Shown here piece after piece: positions 36,191 to 47,035 of a stretch of DNA of 47,035 nt (positions are counted from its first letter, which is position 1; every line of letters begins with the position of its first letter). The DNA lies in the NCBI GenBank assembly GCA_963575745.1, contig CAUYUJ010007399.1:1-47035 (forward strand), in the 5' to 3' direction. A program made the position numbers and the translations under genes. A model generated the notes under the pieces. The model was given only the letters and a program-made list of their open reading frames with translations. It did not search any database and had not been told where the DNA came from. Origin of the DNA: Prorocentrum cordatum. Taxonomy: Eukaryota > Sar > Dinophyceae > Prorocentrales > Prorocentraceae.

Positions 36191-37330
36191 ATGATCATGA
36201 AGAGGACGGCGTGAGGACGATCGTAAGGAAGAGGAGGGAGAACGAGGGAGAGGAGGGAGGCTTTGCGAGCATGGGTCAATTTCCGGACGTGCTCTCGGCT
36301 CCTTGAGGTTTTCGGGCCGGGTGCTTTCCGTGGGCTGCGCCTCGTCGAGAGCGTTCCTTGGGGCCCAGGGTTGCCCCGAACGGCCGCAGGGGGGAGGTGG
36401 ATTGAGACGAGGAGGAGGAGGAGGAGGAGGAGGAGGAGGAGGAGGAGGAGGAGGAGGAGGAGTAGGAGTAGGAGTGGGAGTCGGAGCAGGAGGAGGAGGA
36501 GGAGGCGGAGGAGGATTCAGGATTGAAGGAGGCTCAGGGGCGGTGATAGAGGATGGAGGATGAAGAATGAGATGTTTGTTGTTGTTGACGACGACAATGA
36601 TGATGCTGATGTGGTGATGTCTGATGATGCTGCTGATGATGATGACGCATGATTGATGATGGATGATGATGATGATGATGAGTATGATGATGATGATGAG
36701 AATGTGGATGTTGTGGTGATGTGATGGTGTGGTGATGTGATGTGATGGTGATGATGAGGAGGAGGATGAGGAGAAGGGAGTAGGACGGAGACGGAGGGAC
36801 GGATGCGTAGGAGGAGGGGAGGAGCTGAGGAGGTAGAGTGTAGGAGAAAGAGAAGGGGAGGAGGATGATGCAGAGAGGAGGAAGGAGGATGAAGCGGACG
36901 AGAGGATTAGGAGGTATAAGCTGCAGGGTCAGTAGTAAGACCGCCGAGGGACGAGGAAGAGCGGGGGGATCTGGAGGAGGGGGAGGAGGCGTGAGAAGGA
37001 GAAGACGGAGGAACAGGAAGGATTCCAGCGCCTTCCTGCCTCCTGTGGACCTCCCACGGGGATGCCCCCTCCGCGGATCGTGGCCCGGCGCCGCTCTCGA
37101 GGGTTTGGTCGGTGAGGCGCCGAGGCCGCGCGCCTCGCGCTGGCTGCCCCTCCCGCCGCTCCCGCTGCTCCCCCCATCGGCTGCACGCAAGAGCGACCTT
37201 TCGCCAGGGAGTCGACCCATCTCAGAAAGGGACGCACGACAGAGTTCTCACCGGCCTGCGGGATATCGTTCCTACTCGCTGACAAGGTGTTGGCACGCTC
37301 CGCTGGCAGCAGTCAGATTCGTATGCTGAG
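36191..37330. other. Mixed DNA with (GAG)n and (GAT)n tracts
   Basis: (GAG)n at 36412-36462 and 36485-36515, and GATGATG tracts at 36595-36760. The right part is GC-rich unique sequence. No supported gene. Confidence 0.5.
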
Positions 37331-39100
37331 CGCCGCGAGTTGAGGCGTGCACTCGCCGATGTGCGAGCTTTCCGCCTCACATGCCCCCGTTGCCACAGGC
37401 CGCGGGGGAAAAAAAAGGGACGCACGACAAGGATGCAGGGGCCTTGGAAGGTCATGCCGATGCTTTGCGAGCGGGGTGCGGCCAGCGGGAGCGGCCGAAG
37501 GGGAGGGGTACAATCAGGAGGGAAAGAAACACACAGCCACAAGTCATCGTCGACTCCCCAGAAAATGTGCGAAGGTATTGCAAGTGGGGGGGGGGAAGAC
37601 GAAGACCCAGAAAACATGTGAGAATATGGGGGAATCCTGGGACTTGTGCGTGTGTATTTATGTGTGTGTCCCTGGGCTCCTTTTTTTTACAAAGGGTAAC
37701 TAACCTTGGAAAGTCGCTCATCCTTGCGGTGCGGGCTGGCTGCAGTGACCCGCGGTGCGGGCGCCGCGGGGTGCCCCAGGATGGCCGATCGCGCGATGCG
37801 ATGGGCAGTGCTCCGCGCGCTCGGCTTTGTGGCTCGGGCCGGGCCCGTCCCCGTGCATGGGGAAACCTGCAAGCACATTTTTTCTGGTCGGCGGGTCGGG
37901 AGCAACACCCCAACATACTTATACTATATGTGCGTCGCCCCCCCAGGGGCGACGCGCGCACCGAGAAATCTTATAGTATATGCGTCGTGGCGGGCGCTTT
38001 CTGGCTACACCGCTCGAGAAACGATATACTACAAGATGGGTATACTATATGTTCGGGTCGGACGCGCGCCTCCAAGGCGGACACATAGTATTAGTATGTC
38101 TCTGTGCATCCCAGGTCGGGAGCGGGCCCCGTCCGGTCGAGAGCTACACGGGGCGCAGGTAGCCCTGATTAGGGAGACAAAGGCGCGGGCGGGCGGGGCC
38201 TCAGGCGGCCGGAGGGCTCAGAGAAGAGGCGGTGCCGAAGATCTTGCACAGGAAGAGGTGCGCCATGGGCTGGATCAGGGGGCGCGGTCCCGCCGGGAAG
38301 ATGGCATGGTGTTGCCGTCATCGGCGCGCCAAGAACAGGGCACGTGCAGACACGGTCGAACATCATACGGGGACGAGTTTTTTTTGTTTGACCGTTTTTG
38401 TTTTTTTTGTTTCGTCCCAGATCCGCCTGTCGGGGGGCATGCCCGACCTGAGATTTGGCCCCTCCCCCGCGGCCCCCGACGGGCACGCGGCAAAGGCGTG
38501 CAGGGGGAACCTGCAAACACATTGTTTTTGGTCGGCGGGTCGGGAGCGGGCCCCTCCCGGTCAAGAGCTACACGGGACGCGGGTAGCCCTGTCGGCGGGC
38601 ATGCCCGAGCTGAGATTTGGCCCCCCCCCCGCGGCCCCCGACGGGCACGCAGCAGAGGCCCCCGACGGGCACTCACTCCTGCGCGCCGCCGGCCCCGGAC
38701 CTCGGGGCCCCCAAAACGGTGCGAGGACTACCAGGAGGGGAGAAAAACACACACAGACACAATTCATCGTCGATTCCCAGGAAAATCTGGGAACATATGG
38801 GAAGTGGGGGGAAGGCAAAGACCCAGAGAAGATGGGGAAATAGGGGGGATCTTTTCATTAGTGTGCATTTATTTGTGTGTCCTGGGGCCCCTTCAGACTA
38901 CACCGCCTGATGAGTCCAGGCCTCCCAGATGGGGTCGCAGCAGCCGAAGGAGGAAACAACTGCGCAAACATACACTTTTGGAGCCCCGCGCGGATTTATT
39001 GGAGCGACACCGTCCCCCCGCACATCCAAGGAACCCGCCGGGCCTCCAACAGGTTATGTTCATGTCGTTGTTTCTTCCTCCATGGTTGGAGGATCGCACC
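37331..39100. repeat. Diverged duplicated segments (37525-37690 and 38745-38890)
   Basis: AACACACAGCCACAAGTCATCGTCGA... at 37525 and AACACACACAGACACAATTCATCGTCGA... at 38747 align over ~150 bp with many substitutions. Near both copies are repeated pieces such as GGGGAACCTGCAA and GGTCGGCGGGTCGGGAGC. Possibly an old mobile element. No coding domain is seen. Confidence 0.55.
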
Positions 39101-39205
39101 GCATCGGCGATGCATCGGCGATGCATCGGCGATGCGGCTCGGTGTGGAACCCAATTTTCTCCATGCCTACGTCGCCCATGCATCGGCGATGCATCGGCGA
39201 TGCAG
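39101..39205. repeat. Two clusters of an 11-bp palindromic unit (GCATCGGCGAT)
   Basis: GCATCGGCGATGC, an inverted repeat with one central base, is concatenated three times at 39103-39135 and twice at 39178-39202. Confidence 0.8.
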
Positions 39206-39519
39206 CGCGATCCTTCGACCCCACGTACTCCGACCCCGTTTCGGGGGCCAATGGCAAGTCAGTGCAGTTTTCATGAGTTTCCGGGTGTTTCCGTCGGTCC
39301 CTAGGGGTTCTCCTGCCTCGGGATGCGTTCCAGCAGATGCGCCTCGCCGAGAGCGTTTCGGGGTCACCCGGATCGTCCCGAACGGCCGCCCGAGACCCGA
39401 GTTTTGGCCCAGAAGCCAATCATTCGGTGACGGGCCAGTGTGGTGAGTCAGAGGGGATTCGGGGTCAGCGCACGTTTGGGGACTCGGGTCGTTTTTCGAG
39501 GGCGTCTCGGGCGCCAGGG

Positions 39520-39790
39520 CCCCACGACGTCCCTCCGCCCACCCTCACCCATCCTCCCCAGCCTCCTCATCCTCCCCCTCCATCCCTCTTCCCCTCCACC
39601 CTCTGCCTCCCTCCCCCCTCCCCTGCCTCCTTCTCCTCCTCCTCATCCTCCGACTCCTCCTTCTCCCCTCCTCCTTCTCCACCCCCCCCGCTCCCTCCCT
39701 CCCTGAGCTCACTTCCGTTTGTTCCCTTCCTCCCTCTTCCCCTCCCCTCCCTCCCTCCCTCCCTCCCTCCTCCTCCTGCTCATTCCCCAC
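39520..39790. repeat. C/T-rich (CCTCC)n low-complexity tract
   Basis: Almost pure pyrimidine on the plus strand with CCTCC and CTCCTC runs. No gene. Confidence 0.8.
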
Positions 39791-39951
39791 TCCCTTGGTC
39801 CGTATCCATTTCAGCTCAAGTTCTAACCTGCGCCCTGGTGGCTGGAACGTGGCCGCAGCACACGGGGTAGGCTCAGAGGCCCGCGGAGAGCAGGCCTTGA
39901 TCTGTTAAGCCAGGGCCACTCACCGTTGTCCGTGAGCCACGCTGTGCTGCC

Positions 39952-40780
39952 ATGGCGGACGTGCTCGACGTAGACGAGGGCGTGTCGGTCTCGTCGAGTT
40001 CCTTAGAGAGGATGGCCACAGCGATGGAAGAGAAGCGCAACCAGCAGACGCATGGGCATGGGGCGCAACCTGGCAAAGCTGGCGAACTGCCAACAGAGCA
40101 TGGTCAACGAGGCCGCCACGATTGGGTGATTGGAGGCCAAGGCCCTGGGTAACGAGAGTCAGTTGGCCGCGCTTCCCCGAGGTGCTGGTAAAGCTGGCCT
40201 CGCTCTTCAGAGCCAGCTCGTGACGTTATCGGAGGGTGCCAGCACGGGCATGACAGAGATGCGTGCGGAGGTGATGGCGGCTTCTTCGTCGGCTACGACG
40301 GCGGCGTCTGCTTTCAGCGTGGTCCGTCCAACCAAGATGTCTCGTGTTTCGTCCAACGGTGGGATGCCCGCGGAGGACGGGCCTGATGAGTGCAGGCGGT
40401 CGTTTGCATGTTTCCCGCGTCCTCTCCTTCCGGCTGCGAGGATGATTTTTCTCGAGCTTCTCGACGCGCGCGTGAGCCCGCACATGGCTCATAAAGTGAC
40501 AGCCGAATTCGCGAGGTTATCTCAAAGCTGCAGCGTCCACATCGACACTCCACGCCAAGCTCGCGAAGTCCACGACTACATGCCGGAGAAATGTATGGTG
40601 TGTAGCGATCCTAGAGATCAGAGTTTTCACGATGCCCGAGTGCGTAGTAACTTGCCAGGTGGTGTCAGGAGTCGTCAGAGGCAGTTGGGGAGGATATGGG
40701 CCACGATGAAGGATTTGATTGTGAAGAAAGTCCACTGGAAGCATCACGTGCGGATGGGCGCGAACGGGTTCAGAAATTAA
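39952..40780 (+). pseudogene. Decayed first reading frame of a non-LTR retrotransposon (putative)
   Basis: From ATG 39952 the frame reads SSSLERMATAMEEKRNQQ, then continues in another frame as NLAKLANCQQSMVNEAATIG. It meets TGA at 40127-40129 and goes on as LEAKALGNESQLAA to a stop at 40780. A later part has CFPRPLLPAARMIFLELLDA and KVTAEFARLSQSCSVHIDTP, resembling the nucleic-acid-binding region that precedes the endonuclease in dinoflagellate LINE-type elements. At least one frameshift and one in-frame stop show it is broken. The likeness is judged from memory. Confidence 0.45.
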
Positions 40781-40972
40781 CATAAAGGACGACGACGTCT
40801 GGATTTTCCGTGGTACGCGTAATCTCTCCACAGGATGGCGCGCCCGTTGGCGGAGGACCTGTTCGAGTTCGATTACGGTCAAGACAACATTGATCAGATG
40901 TTTGTGCTGCTCAGATGTGAGAGATACGCAACCAGTTCTAGGGCACAGCTCAGATAATGATGATGGGCGTGA

Positions 40973-41890
40973 GTGCTGCGACCTAAAAGCGGGTGCTCTT
41001 CATTTGGTTCCCCTTCCTCTTCTCCAGGTGCGCTGGGTTCGACTACGTCGTCTCTTGGGTCTGCCTCATCGGGGAGCGAATCCCCGTCAGCGGATGGTTG
41101 GTGGGGCAGTGATGGCGGCGATGTAATTATGGAGGTTCTCTTTCTTCGGGAGCGCCGCTTTCGTGCCGCTACATGGAATGCGCACGCTGTCTTCGGGTCT
41201 ATCTACGCAGATGGTGACGCTGTTGCTGCGGCGCGGTCCGTGGCGCGCCCCCTTTGCGCGAAGTCCGATGTCGTTCTGCGTCAGAAGTGTCGCGCTGCTT
41301 GCGAGGTTCTTTTCCTTCGCGCGGATGCCCAGCAGTTCCAGGACTGGGGCGCCTTTCTAGCTGATAGAGCCGCTGGTAGCTCGGCAGGCTTGGTCCGCAA
41401 GCACTTTTCATGTCACTTCGCTCACATCCAGCACGTAGTTCTCGCCAAGGGGCGGTGCCATCTCGGGCATCTCAACTTCGGGGGAAGCTTGGCGCATGAC
41501 AATGCGTAACACTCGCATTAGTCCGTTTGTCTAGCGCGCACATAGACATGTGTTCCCGGGTGGAGCCTGCCTGCAAGTATGCCACACGGTTCCGGGGTAA
41601 TTCAAATTGTCTGGGCCCTGGGAGCTCCCGTCTCTAGTTGCGAGCTGAAGCTTTTCCGCGCGTAGCCGATGCGGTCGGTGGCTTCTTCGCTAACGCCCCC
41701 TCCTTCCCCGTCGGGCCCGCCTGGCGCAATCCGGCCTTCAGAGAGAAGCAGGCCGATCATAGTGTGTCGAAAAGTCTGTTAGACCGCATCTACGCGCCTG
41801 TAGATTCGAGGCGGCTCTTGGATGCCGAGCCCGTCGACAGTGTGACCTTGTCCGTCATTGACCTGTTCAGGCCCCGGGACCATTCGCCGC
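40973..41890 (+). pseudogene. Remnant of an endonuclease/exonuclease/phosphatase domain of a LINE
   Basis: RFRAATWNAHAVFGS near 41160-41200 and CAKSDVVL near 41260 match the opening strand and second motif of AP-endonuclease-like domains, but the catalytic Gln-Glu after VVL is replaced (RQK). After a stop at 41509 and frame changes, FPRVADAVGGFFA, SKSLLDRIYAPV and PRDHSPL (about 41650-41895) correspond to the end of the domain, where a conserved Asp-His should be. A degenerate copy is the best explanation. Confidence 0.5.
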
Positions 41891-43625
41891 TAAATGCGTC
41901 GCGGAAGCCAGGTTGCAGACCGCCGACGCTTAGAAATCTGGGCGGCAGTAAAAGCTGCAGACTCCGACCCTGGTTCAGGAGCTTTGGAGGACATGTCCGT
42001 GTTCGGGGGCGACTGTCTTCGGACTCTGTGGTTTGAAAGAAATGCCCCGCGGTGTTGCTTGCAAGGTGAAGGCGAGCGTAGCAGTCGACGGCCCTTCCTC
42101 GCACCTTGAGATGATGTCCTTGTTCTTTGCCGCGCTGAAGGCGACGGCTCGGGGCGGTCAGTTCGCGGCGAAGAAAGCAGTTTGGGTATTCTTAGAAATC
42201 TATTGGTTGCTTGGTCCAACGGGCGGGTTTCGGAGGGACTACGGCGGGCCCATAAGGAGGATGGCGGAGCATTTCGTTGAGACTTTGGAGGATGAGGCGA
42301 AGCGAATGTTTGCGAGCGTGGCGCGCCCGACGCGCTCGAGCAGGGCGCCGATTTGCCAGCGGGGTAGTGGGGGGTATTCATTATGATCGTCCTCGGGGCC
42401 GTGCTGCTCGGGGCCCCTTCCAGAGGTTCGCCCAGAGGGCTTCGGGTCTGGTTCTGTGCGAGGCGGATTTCGCGCCGTTCTGTCCGCGTTTTCTGACATT
42501 TTCTGGATTCTGGCCCTGGTCCTGACGGCGGCCACTGCAGCTGTTGCGCCAATGGCGGGCGGGTGGGCGAGCGGGCGGGGCGGGGCGGGGCGCGCGCGCG
42601 GGGCGGTGGCGGGGCGGGCGGGCGGGGGAGCGGGGGGGGCGATTTCCTTCCAGGCCTGTCTGGCGCTCCTCGCTGGAGAGACGGGCGTCTCGATGTTTGA
42701 TGAGTGCCTGGCCGTGTCCCCTCCGAGAGGGAGGTCCCTGGGCGCGTCGGCGAGCTGGTTAAGCGCCGTCTGAGACTCGGCCGATGCGTTTGGGGAACGC
42801 GGATGACAGGGTTCTAAGTGGTTGTAGTGGGGTCTGGCTAAGCAAGCTCGGTCTTGCTCCGCGCCTTAGTGCGGCTTTGTCTTTCGGCGCTATCGGGGCG
42901 AGAACGCGCCGGCAGCCAACTCGAAGTTTGCAGTTTGGCTCTGTGCCTCGGGAGAACGGGGTGCTGGAGGGGGGTGTCATCCTCGACTTCTGCGAAGCCT
43001 TCGCGTCTTTGAACCGCGGGTGGATCTGGTGAATTTTCGTGGAGGTGGGGTCTCCAGGGGGCGTCTTTCGCGCGTTGAAGTCTTTGGGTCGTGAGGAAAG
43101 GAAGGACTCAGGTGGTCGCTGCTGGCGTTCGCTTTCATGGTTTCGCTGTTGACTCGGGAACGAACCGTGGATGTCCTGCTTCCGGGTCTGTTTTCGATTT
43201 CGCTCCCAGTCGTGCGAGCTCTTTTGCGCGCTGCTCCCGCTCCAGAGGCCTGTCTGTGCAGCTTCGCGGATGGAGTTGCGCGTGGGGGTCGGAACCTGCT
43301 CGGGGGTCTTCCCTGTCTGCTGGGTGGGCATCGAGCAGCGCCGTGGCCTCGCGACTGGAATTGTCCTGATCGCGAAAAGAACGATCATTGCGTTCATGTC
43401 TGAGTGCCCTGAAGGCAGTGTCCGCGATGGGTTCGACGCGATGGCGGTTGACCTGGGGAGCGGCCAAATCAGGGCCCATGGCACTTGTCCAGGGGCGCGC
43501 CACGGGGGGGGGGCGGCGGCGAGGATAGCGGGCAGCACCCGGCGATCAATCGCGCCGGGCGGGGCGGGGCGGCGCGGGGGGAGGGGGGGTGGAGAGAGAG
43601 GGAGAGAGAAAGAGAGAGAGATTCT
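41891..43625. other. Degraded interior of the LINE-like remnant; G-rich tracts
   Basis: Where a reverse transcriptase would be expected, no intact frame or catalytic motif is visible. 42550-42650 is a GGGCGGGGCGG tract. Several 60-120-codon frames exist but lack domains. If this was one element, its central enzyme has been lost or scrambled. Confidence 0.35.
43505..43625. repeat. G-rich then GAGA tract
   Basis: GGGGGGGGCGGCGG, GGGCGGGGCGGGGCGGCG and GAGAGAGAGGGAGAGAG runs follow one another. G-quadruplex formation is possible on the plus strand. Confidence 0.6.
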
Positions 43626-44190
43626 AGGTCTAGGACTTGGGTTCGTCGATGCCGCGCTGCACTACAGGTCGCTCGCACCATCGGTCACCGCGTCCGTCGC
43701 CCAGTTCTTTGAGCCGCCAGCTGTCCTCTGCCGTCTGGAAGACGAGCACCTTCAGTTGCTCGCGAATGACCCGCGCTGCGCAGTTCCGAGAGCGGCACTC
43801 TTCAGTATGAGAGTCCCAACATTGAAGTGAAGGCGCCCCAGCTGCGCCCCCACGCGGATGGCGGCTCGGCGCAGGACAGCAGAGAAGCGCACTGTTCACG
43901 CGCGAAGCTGGTGGAGATGCACAACCAATGTGCCGAGAGTGGCCGCCACCTGGTTACGTACCCATGTGTACCCCACCTTGTCACACGAATCGTCCATGCG
44001 CCAGCTCGACCGTGCGCGACGCCTGCTGGACCCTGACAGGGAAGGGTTCCAGGCTGCGGCGTCGAGAGCAATGCAAAGGTATGCCCTCTGGGAAGGATGC
44101 GCGTAAAGCGCTCGCTGTCAGATCGGGGTGTTTCCTGGGTCGTGAAGCTGTGGCCCAGAGCCGTCAAGTAGATCTATCCAAATTGTGCTA
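43626..44190 (+). pseudogene. Possible C-terminal part of the LINE-like element
   Basis: SVTASVAQFFEPPAVLCRLE near 43690 and, in another frame, RARRLLDPDREGFQAAASRA near 44010-44060 resemble segments that follow the reverse transcriptase in dinoflagellate LINE proteins. Stops and frame changes break it. The match is from memory and weak. Confidence 0.3.
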
Positions 44191-44690
44191 GCGTGGGTTT
44201 GTCAGCAGGTCCTTACTGATGTTATCCCGAGTGCGATCAAGTCGATGCGTACTGCCTGGAGAACCACTCGTAGGTACCAGCAGGGGCCCTCGAGGTGCGC
44301 TTGCGGATGAGCGAACATGGGAGGAGATGACATTATGCACTATTCGAGGTGACCGCTAGTTGAACCATCTCTTTTTAGATTGCTTCCGAGGCCGTCGCCT
44401 GATTTTCTGTAATCCCAGAGGGCCCGAGAACCTTGATCACCAGTTCTGGTTCCTCGAGATCTGGAATCCCTGGTGCCATCTTCCGTCTACAGATCAACGC
44501 GTTCAACAGAGCGTGGATTTCCCAGCAGTGGCTTGGCGTCGAGGAGCTGCTGGAGGCCCGCGTAAAAAAGTCCCGGCCGCCAGGCACGCGGGCTTGCGCC
44601 GCGTGCTTCGGGGAGGCCCCAGCCACGAGGGAGGACGGCGGATGACATTGCCCTCCTCTCGCCCCGTGTTCCTGGCCGCCACCTCGCTCC
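44191..44690. other. Unique DNA, no supported gene
   Basis: Less repetitive than its surroundings, with one ~110-codon plus frame starting at 44360 but no recognisable domain or leader. Confidence 0.4.
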
Positions 44691-44726
44691 GTTGTGGCGC
44701 AGTCCAATTCGTTTCCCTCTCCTCGG

Positions 44727-44758
<32 letters not shown>

Positions 44759-45370
44759 GTCGACCTCCTCCTCCTCCTCCTCCTCCTCCTCCTCCTCTTC
44801 CTCCTCCTCCTCCTCCTCCTCCTCCTCCTCCTCCTCCTCCTCCTCCTCCTGTTCGTCCCCCCTTTACCGGGTGCCAGAGGCGCCGCCAGATCCCCAACGA
44901 CTCCCCCTGCAACCCCGAACTGGGCCTTAGCCCCACGCGGAGGCCCACCCCCCCTCCGCCCGCACATCCCCGAGAGGCGCCCGCGACAGAGCGCGCCGCG
45001 GGGATCCGCATGGTGGAGCTCGTGAAGGACGCCCCCCACCGCAGGTGCAGGAGGTGGAGGAGGAGGAACAGGCGGAACAGGAGGAACAGGAGGAGGAGGA
45101 GTAGGAGGAGGAGGAGGAACAGGAGGAGGAGGAGGAGGAGGAGGAGATTAGTCGGAGGCTGGGGGAGGAGGAGGAGGAACGGAGGAGGAGGAGGATCGGA
45201 TGAAAGGTGAGGAGGACTGGAGGAGGAAGTAGGAGGATGAGGAAGCAAGGAGTAGGAGTAAGACTAGCAGGAAATGAGGAGGGAATGATGAGGAGAGGAG
45301 GTGTAGGGAGAGGGGGAGGAGTAAGGAGAAGCGAGGAGGAGGAGAGTAGGCGGAGGTAGGAGACGGGAGT
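44691..45370. repeat. (GTC)n, (CTC)n and (GAG)n microsatellites
   Basis: (GTC)n at 44727-44762, (CTC)n at 44766-44850, then GAG/GGAGGA-rich DNA from 45045 to 45365. The CTC and GAG blocks are inverted relative to each other across ~190 bp of GC-rich sequence. Confidence 0.8.
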
Positions 45371-46005
45371 ATGATGATGATGATTATCATGATGATGATG
45401 ATGATGATGATGCACTTATTGATGATTATGATGATGTATGATTGACGATGAACCGATGACGATACGATGACGATGATGATTATGATGATGATGATGATGT
45501 GATATGATGATGATGATGATGTGATGATGATGATGGATGGAGATGATGAGGATGGTGATGCTCATGGTGGGTGTGGTGATGGATGATGATGATTATTGAT
45601 GAATTATGATGCTGTGAATGATGATGACTCTGACGAGGATCATGATGATAGATGCTGATGATGATTATGATGATGATGATGATGCATGATGATGATTGCT
45701 GATAGATGCTGATGCTGATGCTGATGCTGATGCTGCGAGGAGATGATGATGATGAGATGAGATGATGCTGATGATGATGATGATGACGATGGACGAGATG
45801 GAGATAGGAGGATGAGAGGAGAGTCGGAGGGAGGCGGACTAGGGAGTGTAGGATCGGAGGACTGGTGAGGAGAGGAGTGAGGATGTCTGAGGAGGAGGAT
45901 GAGGAGGGAGATGAGGAGAGGCGGATGAAGACACATATTAGTACCGCATAGACCACCCTTCGGGTGATAAGGAGGTGAGGGGGGGGGGAGGGACCAACGT
46001 CGCAC
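45371..46005. repeat. (GAT)n-rich low-complexity DNA
   Basis: GATGATGATT/GATGATGCTGATGCTG tracts to about 45800, then GAGGAGGATGAGG-type sequence. No gene. Confidence 0.75.
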
Positions 46006-46786
46006 TCGATTGATCTCACTATCGAACTCACTACCGATCTCACAATCGATCTCAATCGATAGATCTCACAATCGATCTGACTATCGATCTCACAATCAAT
46101 CTCACAATCGATCCCACAATCGATCTCACATTCGGTCTCGCTATTGACCTCACAATCGATATCACAATCGATCTCGCATTCGATCTGACTATCGATCTCA
46201 CTATCAAACTCACGATCGATCTCATTATCGATCTCACATTCGGTCTCACTATCGATCTCACTATCGATATCGCAATCGATCTCACAATCGATCTCGCATT
46301 CGGTATCACTATCGATCTCACTATCGAACGCACTCTCGATATCATTATCGATCTCACATTCGGTCTCACTATCGATCTCACTATCGATATCACAACCGAT
46401 CTCACAATCGATCTCACATTCGGTTTCATCATCGATCTCACTATCGAACTCACTATCGATCTCATTATCGATCTCTATCGATCGATCTCACAATCGATCT
46501 GACTATCGATCTCACAATCGATCTCACAATAGATCCCGCAATCGATCTCGCATTCGGTCTCACTATTTGTCTCACTATCGATATCACCATCGATATCACA
46601 AACGATCTCCCATTCTGTCTCACAATCGATCTCACTACCGATACCACTATCGATCTCACTATCGATTTCACAACCGATCTCACAATCGATCTGACATTCG
46701 GTTTCACGTTCGATCTCACAACCGATATCACTATCGATCTCACTATCGATCTCACATTCGACCTCACTATCGATCTCACAATCGAT
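46006..46786. repeat. 12-bp satellite (ATCGATCTCACA/T)
   Basis: About 65 head-to-tail units of ATCGATCTCACA or ATCGATCTCACT, with variants such as ATTCGGTCTCAC. Each unit holds the palindrome ATCGAT, so self-complementary sites recur every 12 bp. The minus-strand frame stays open as RSIV repeats because 12 is a multiple of three. A partial higher-order repeat of ~120 bp is visible. Confidence 0.9.
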
Positions 46787-46892
46787 CCGCATCACCATCA
46801 TCAGCATCATCGGGACACCATCAACGCCATCATCATCATCATCATCATCATCATCAGCACCATCATCATCATCAACATCATCATCATCGGGA
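46787..46892. repeat. (CAT)n microsatellite
   Basis: CATCATCAT tracts with CAGCAT and CGGGAC interruptions lead into the final GC-rich repeat. Confidence 0.8.
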
Positions 46893-47035
46893 CACCGACG
46901 GGGCACCGACGGGACACCGGCGGGACACCGCGGGCCCCCGGCCGCCCGGAAGGGAGTCATTTGGTCCGGCCGCGCCTCAGCCACACGTGACACCAGCGGG
47001 ACACCGGCGGGACACCGCGGGCCCCCGGCCGCCCG
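46893..47035. repeat. 87-bp GC-rich tandem repeat, cut by the window edge
   Basis: ACACCGGCGGGACACCGCGG and the following CCCCCGGCCGCCCG occur at 46914 and again at 47001, 87 bp apart. Shorter GGGACACCG units precede the first. Confidence 0.75.

Noticed and set aside
46006-46786. RSIV-repeat frames as a coding repeat protein.
   Set aside because: They come from a 12-bp satellite without any non-repeat coding extension.

Overview
The window looks like dinoflagellate nuclear DNA. It is very GC-rich and repeat-dense, and the credible genes are intronless and mostly on one strand. Their products are low-complexity, K/R/RS-, Q- or acid-rich proteins. Several genes are preceded by degenerate copies of the dinoflagellate spliced leader (core AGCCATTTTGGCTCAAG), and decayed LINE-type coding sequence lies near the right end. 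The genus cannot be fixed from sequence alone.

Layout. (1) 1-5420 is repeat DNA without convincing genes: a ~190-bp tandem repeat, a 24-bp minisatellite, arrays of a ~20-bp unit containing GAGCACGGCAGACC, and a ~200-bp GC-rich unit. These blocks form one full ~3.1-kb copy and the start of a second tandem copy. (2) 5421-21695 is the most notable feature: a 16,275-bp block bounded by perfect 34-bp inverted terminal repeats and flanked by a 2-bp CA direct duplication. It is inserted inside one ~200-bp GC unit, whose uninterrupted copies give the empty site. (3) 21696-23360 continues the interrupted second 3.1-kb copy. (4) 23360-28680 holds imperfect ~1.5-kb tandem duplications with (CAT)n tracts of different lengths. 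(5) 28680-39950 is minisatellites and microsatellites (CCAAGAG-type, a ~77-bp unit, GTC, GAG and GAT tracts) with no gene I can support. (6) 39952-44190 holds scattered remains of a non-LTR retrotransposon. (7) 44690-47035 is microsatellite and satellite DNA, including a ~780-bp array of a 12-bp unit.

The 16.3-kb element carries eight putative genes. One (17210-19246) resembles a DDE-type transposase with an inserted zinc-binding segment and is the best candidate for mobilising the block. The others are nuclear-looking proteins of unknown role: a zinc-ribbon/Lys-rich protein (13963), a Cys/His plus RS plus poly-Q protein (11704), an RS/Ala-rich protein (9813), a basic protein with a small C-terminal module (7825), two coiled-coil proteins of one type pointing outward near opposite ends (6437-7204 minus, 19654 plus), and a short Pro-rich protein (21013). 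Three genes appear to change frame, two of them clearly at C7 homopolymers.

The spaces between genes in the element are filled with about 65 copies of a 16-bp inverted repeat, AGCGATNNNNATCGCT with a variable centre. I found none in the flanks. Together with AT-rich subterminal ACTTATAAGTA repeats and an internal 74-bp-arm foldback structure, this makes the block look like a large, possibly undescribed, gene-carrying DNA transposon. That interpretation is inference. The inverted repeats, CA duplication and palindrome family are read directly from the sequence.
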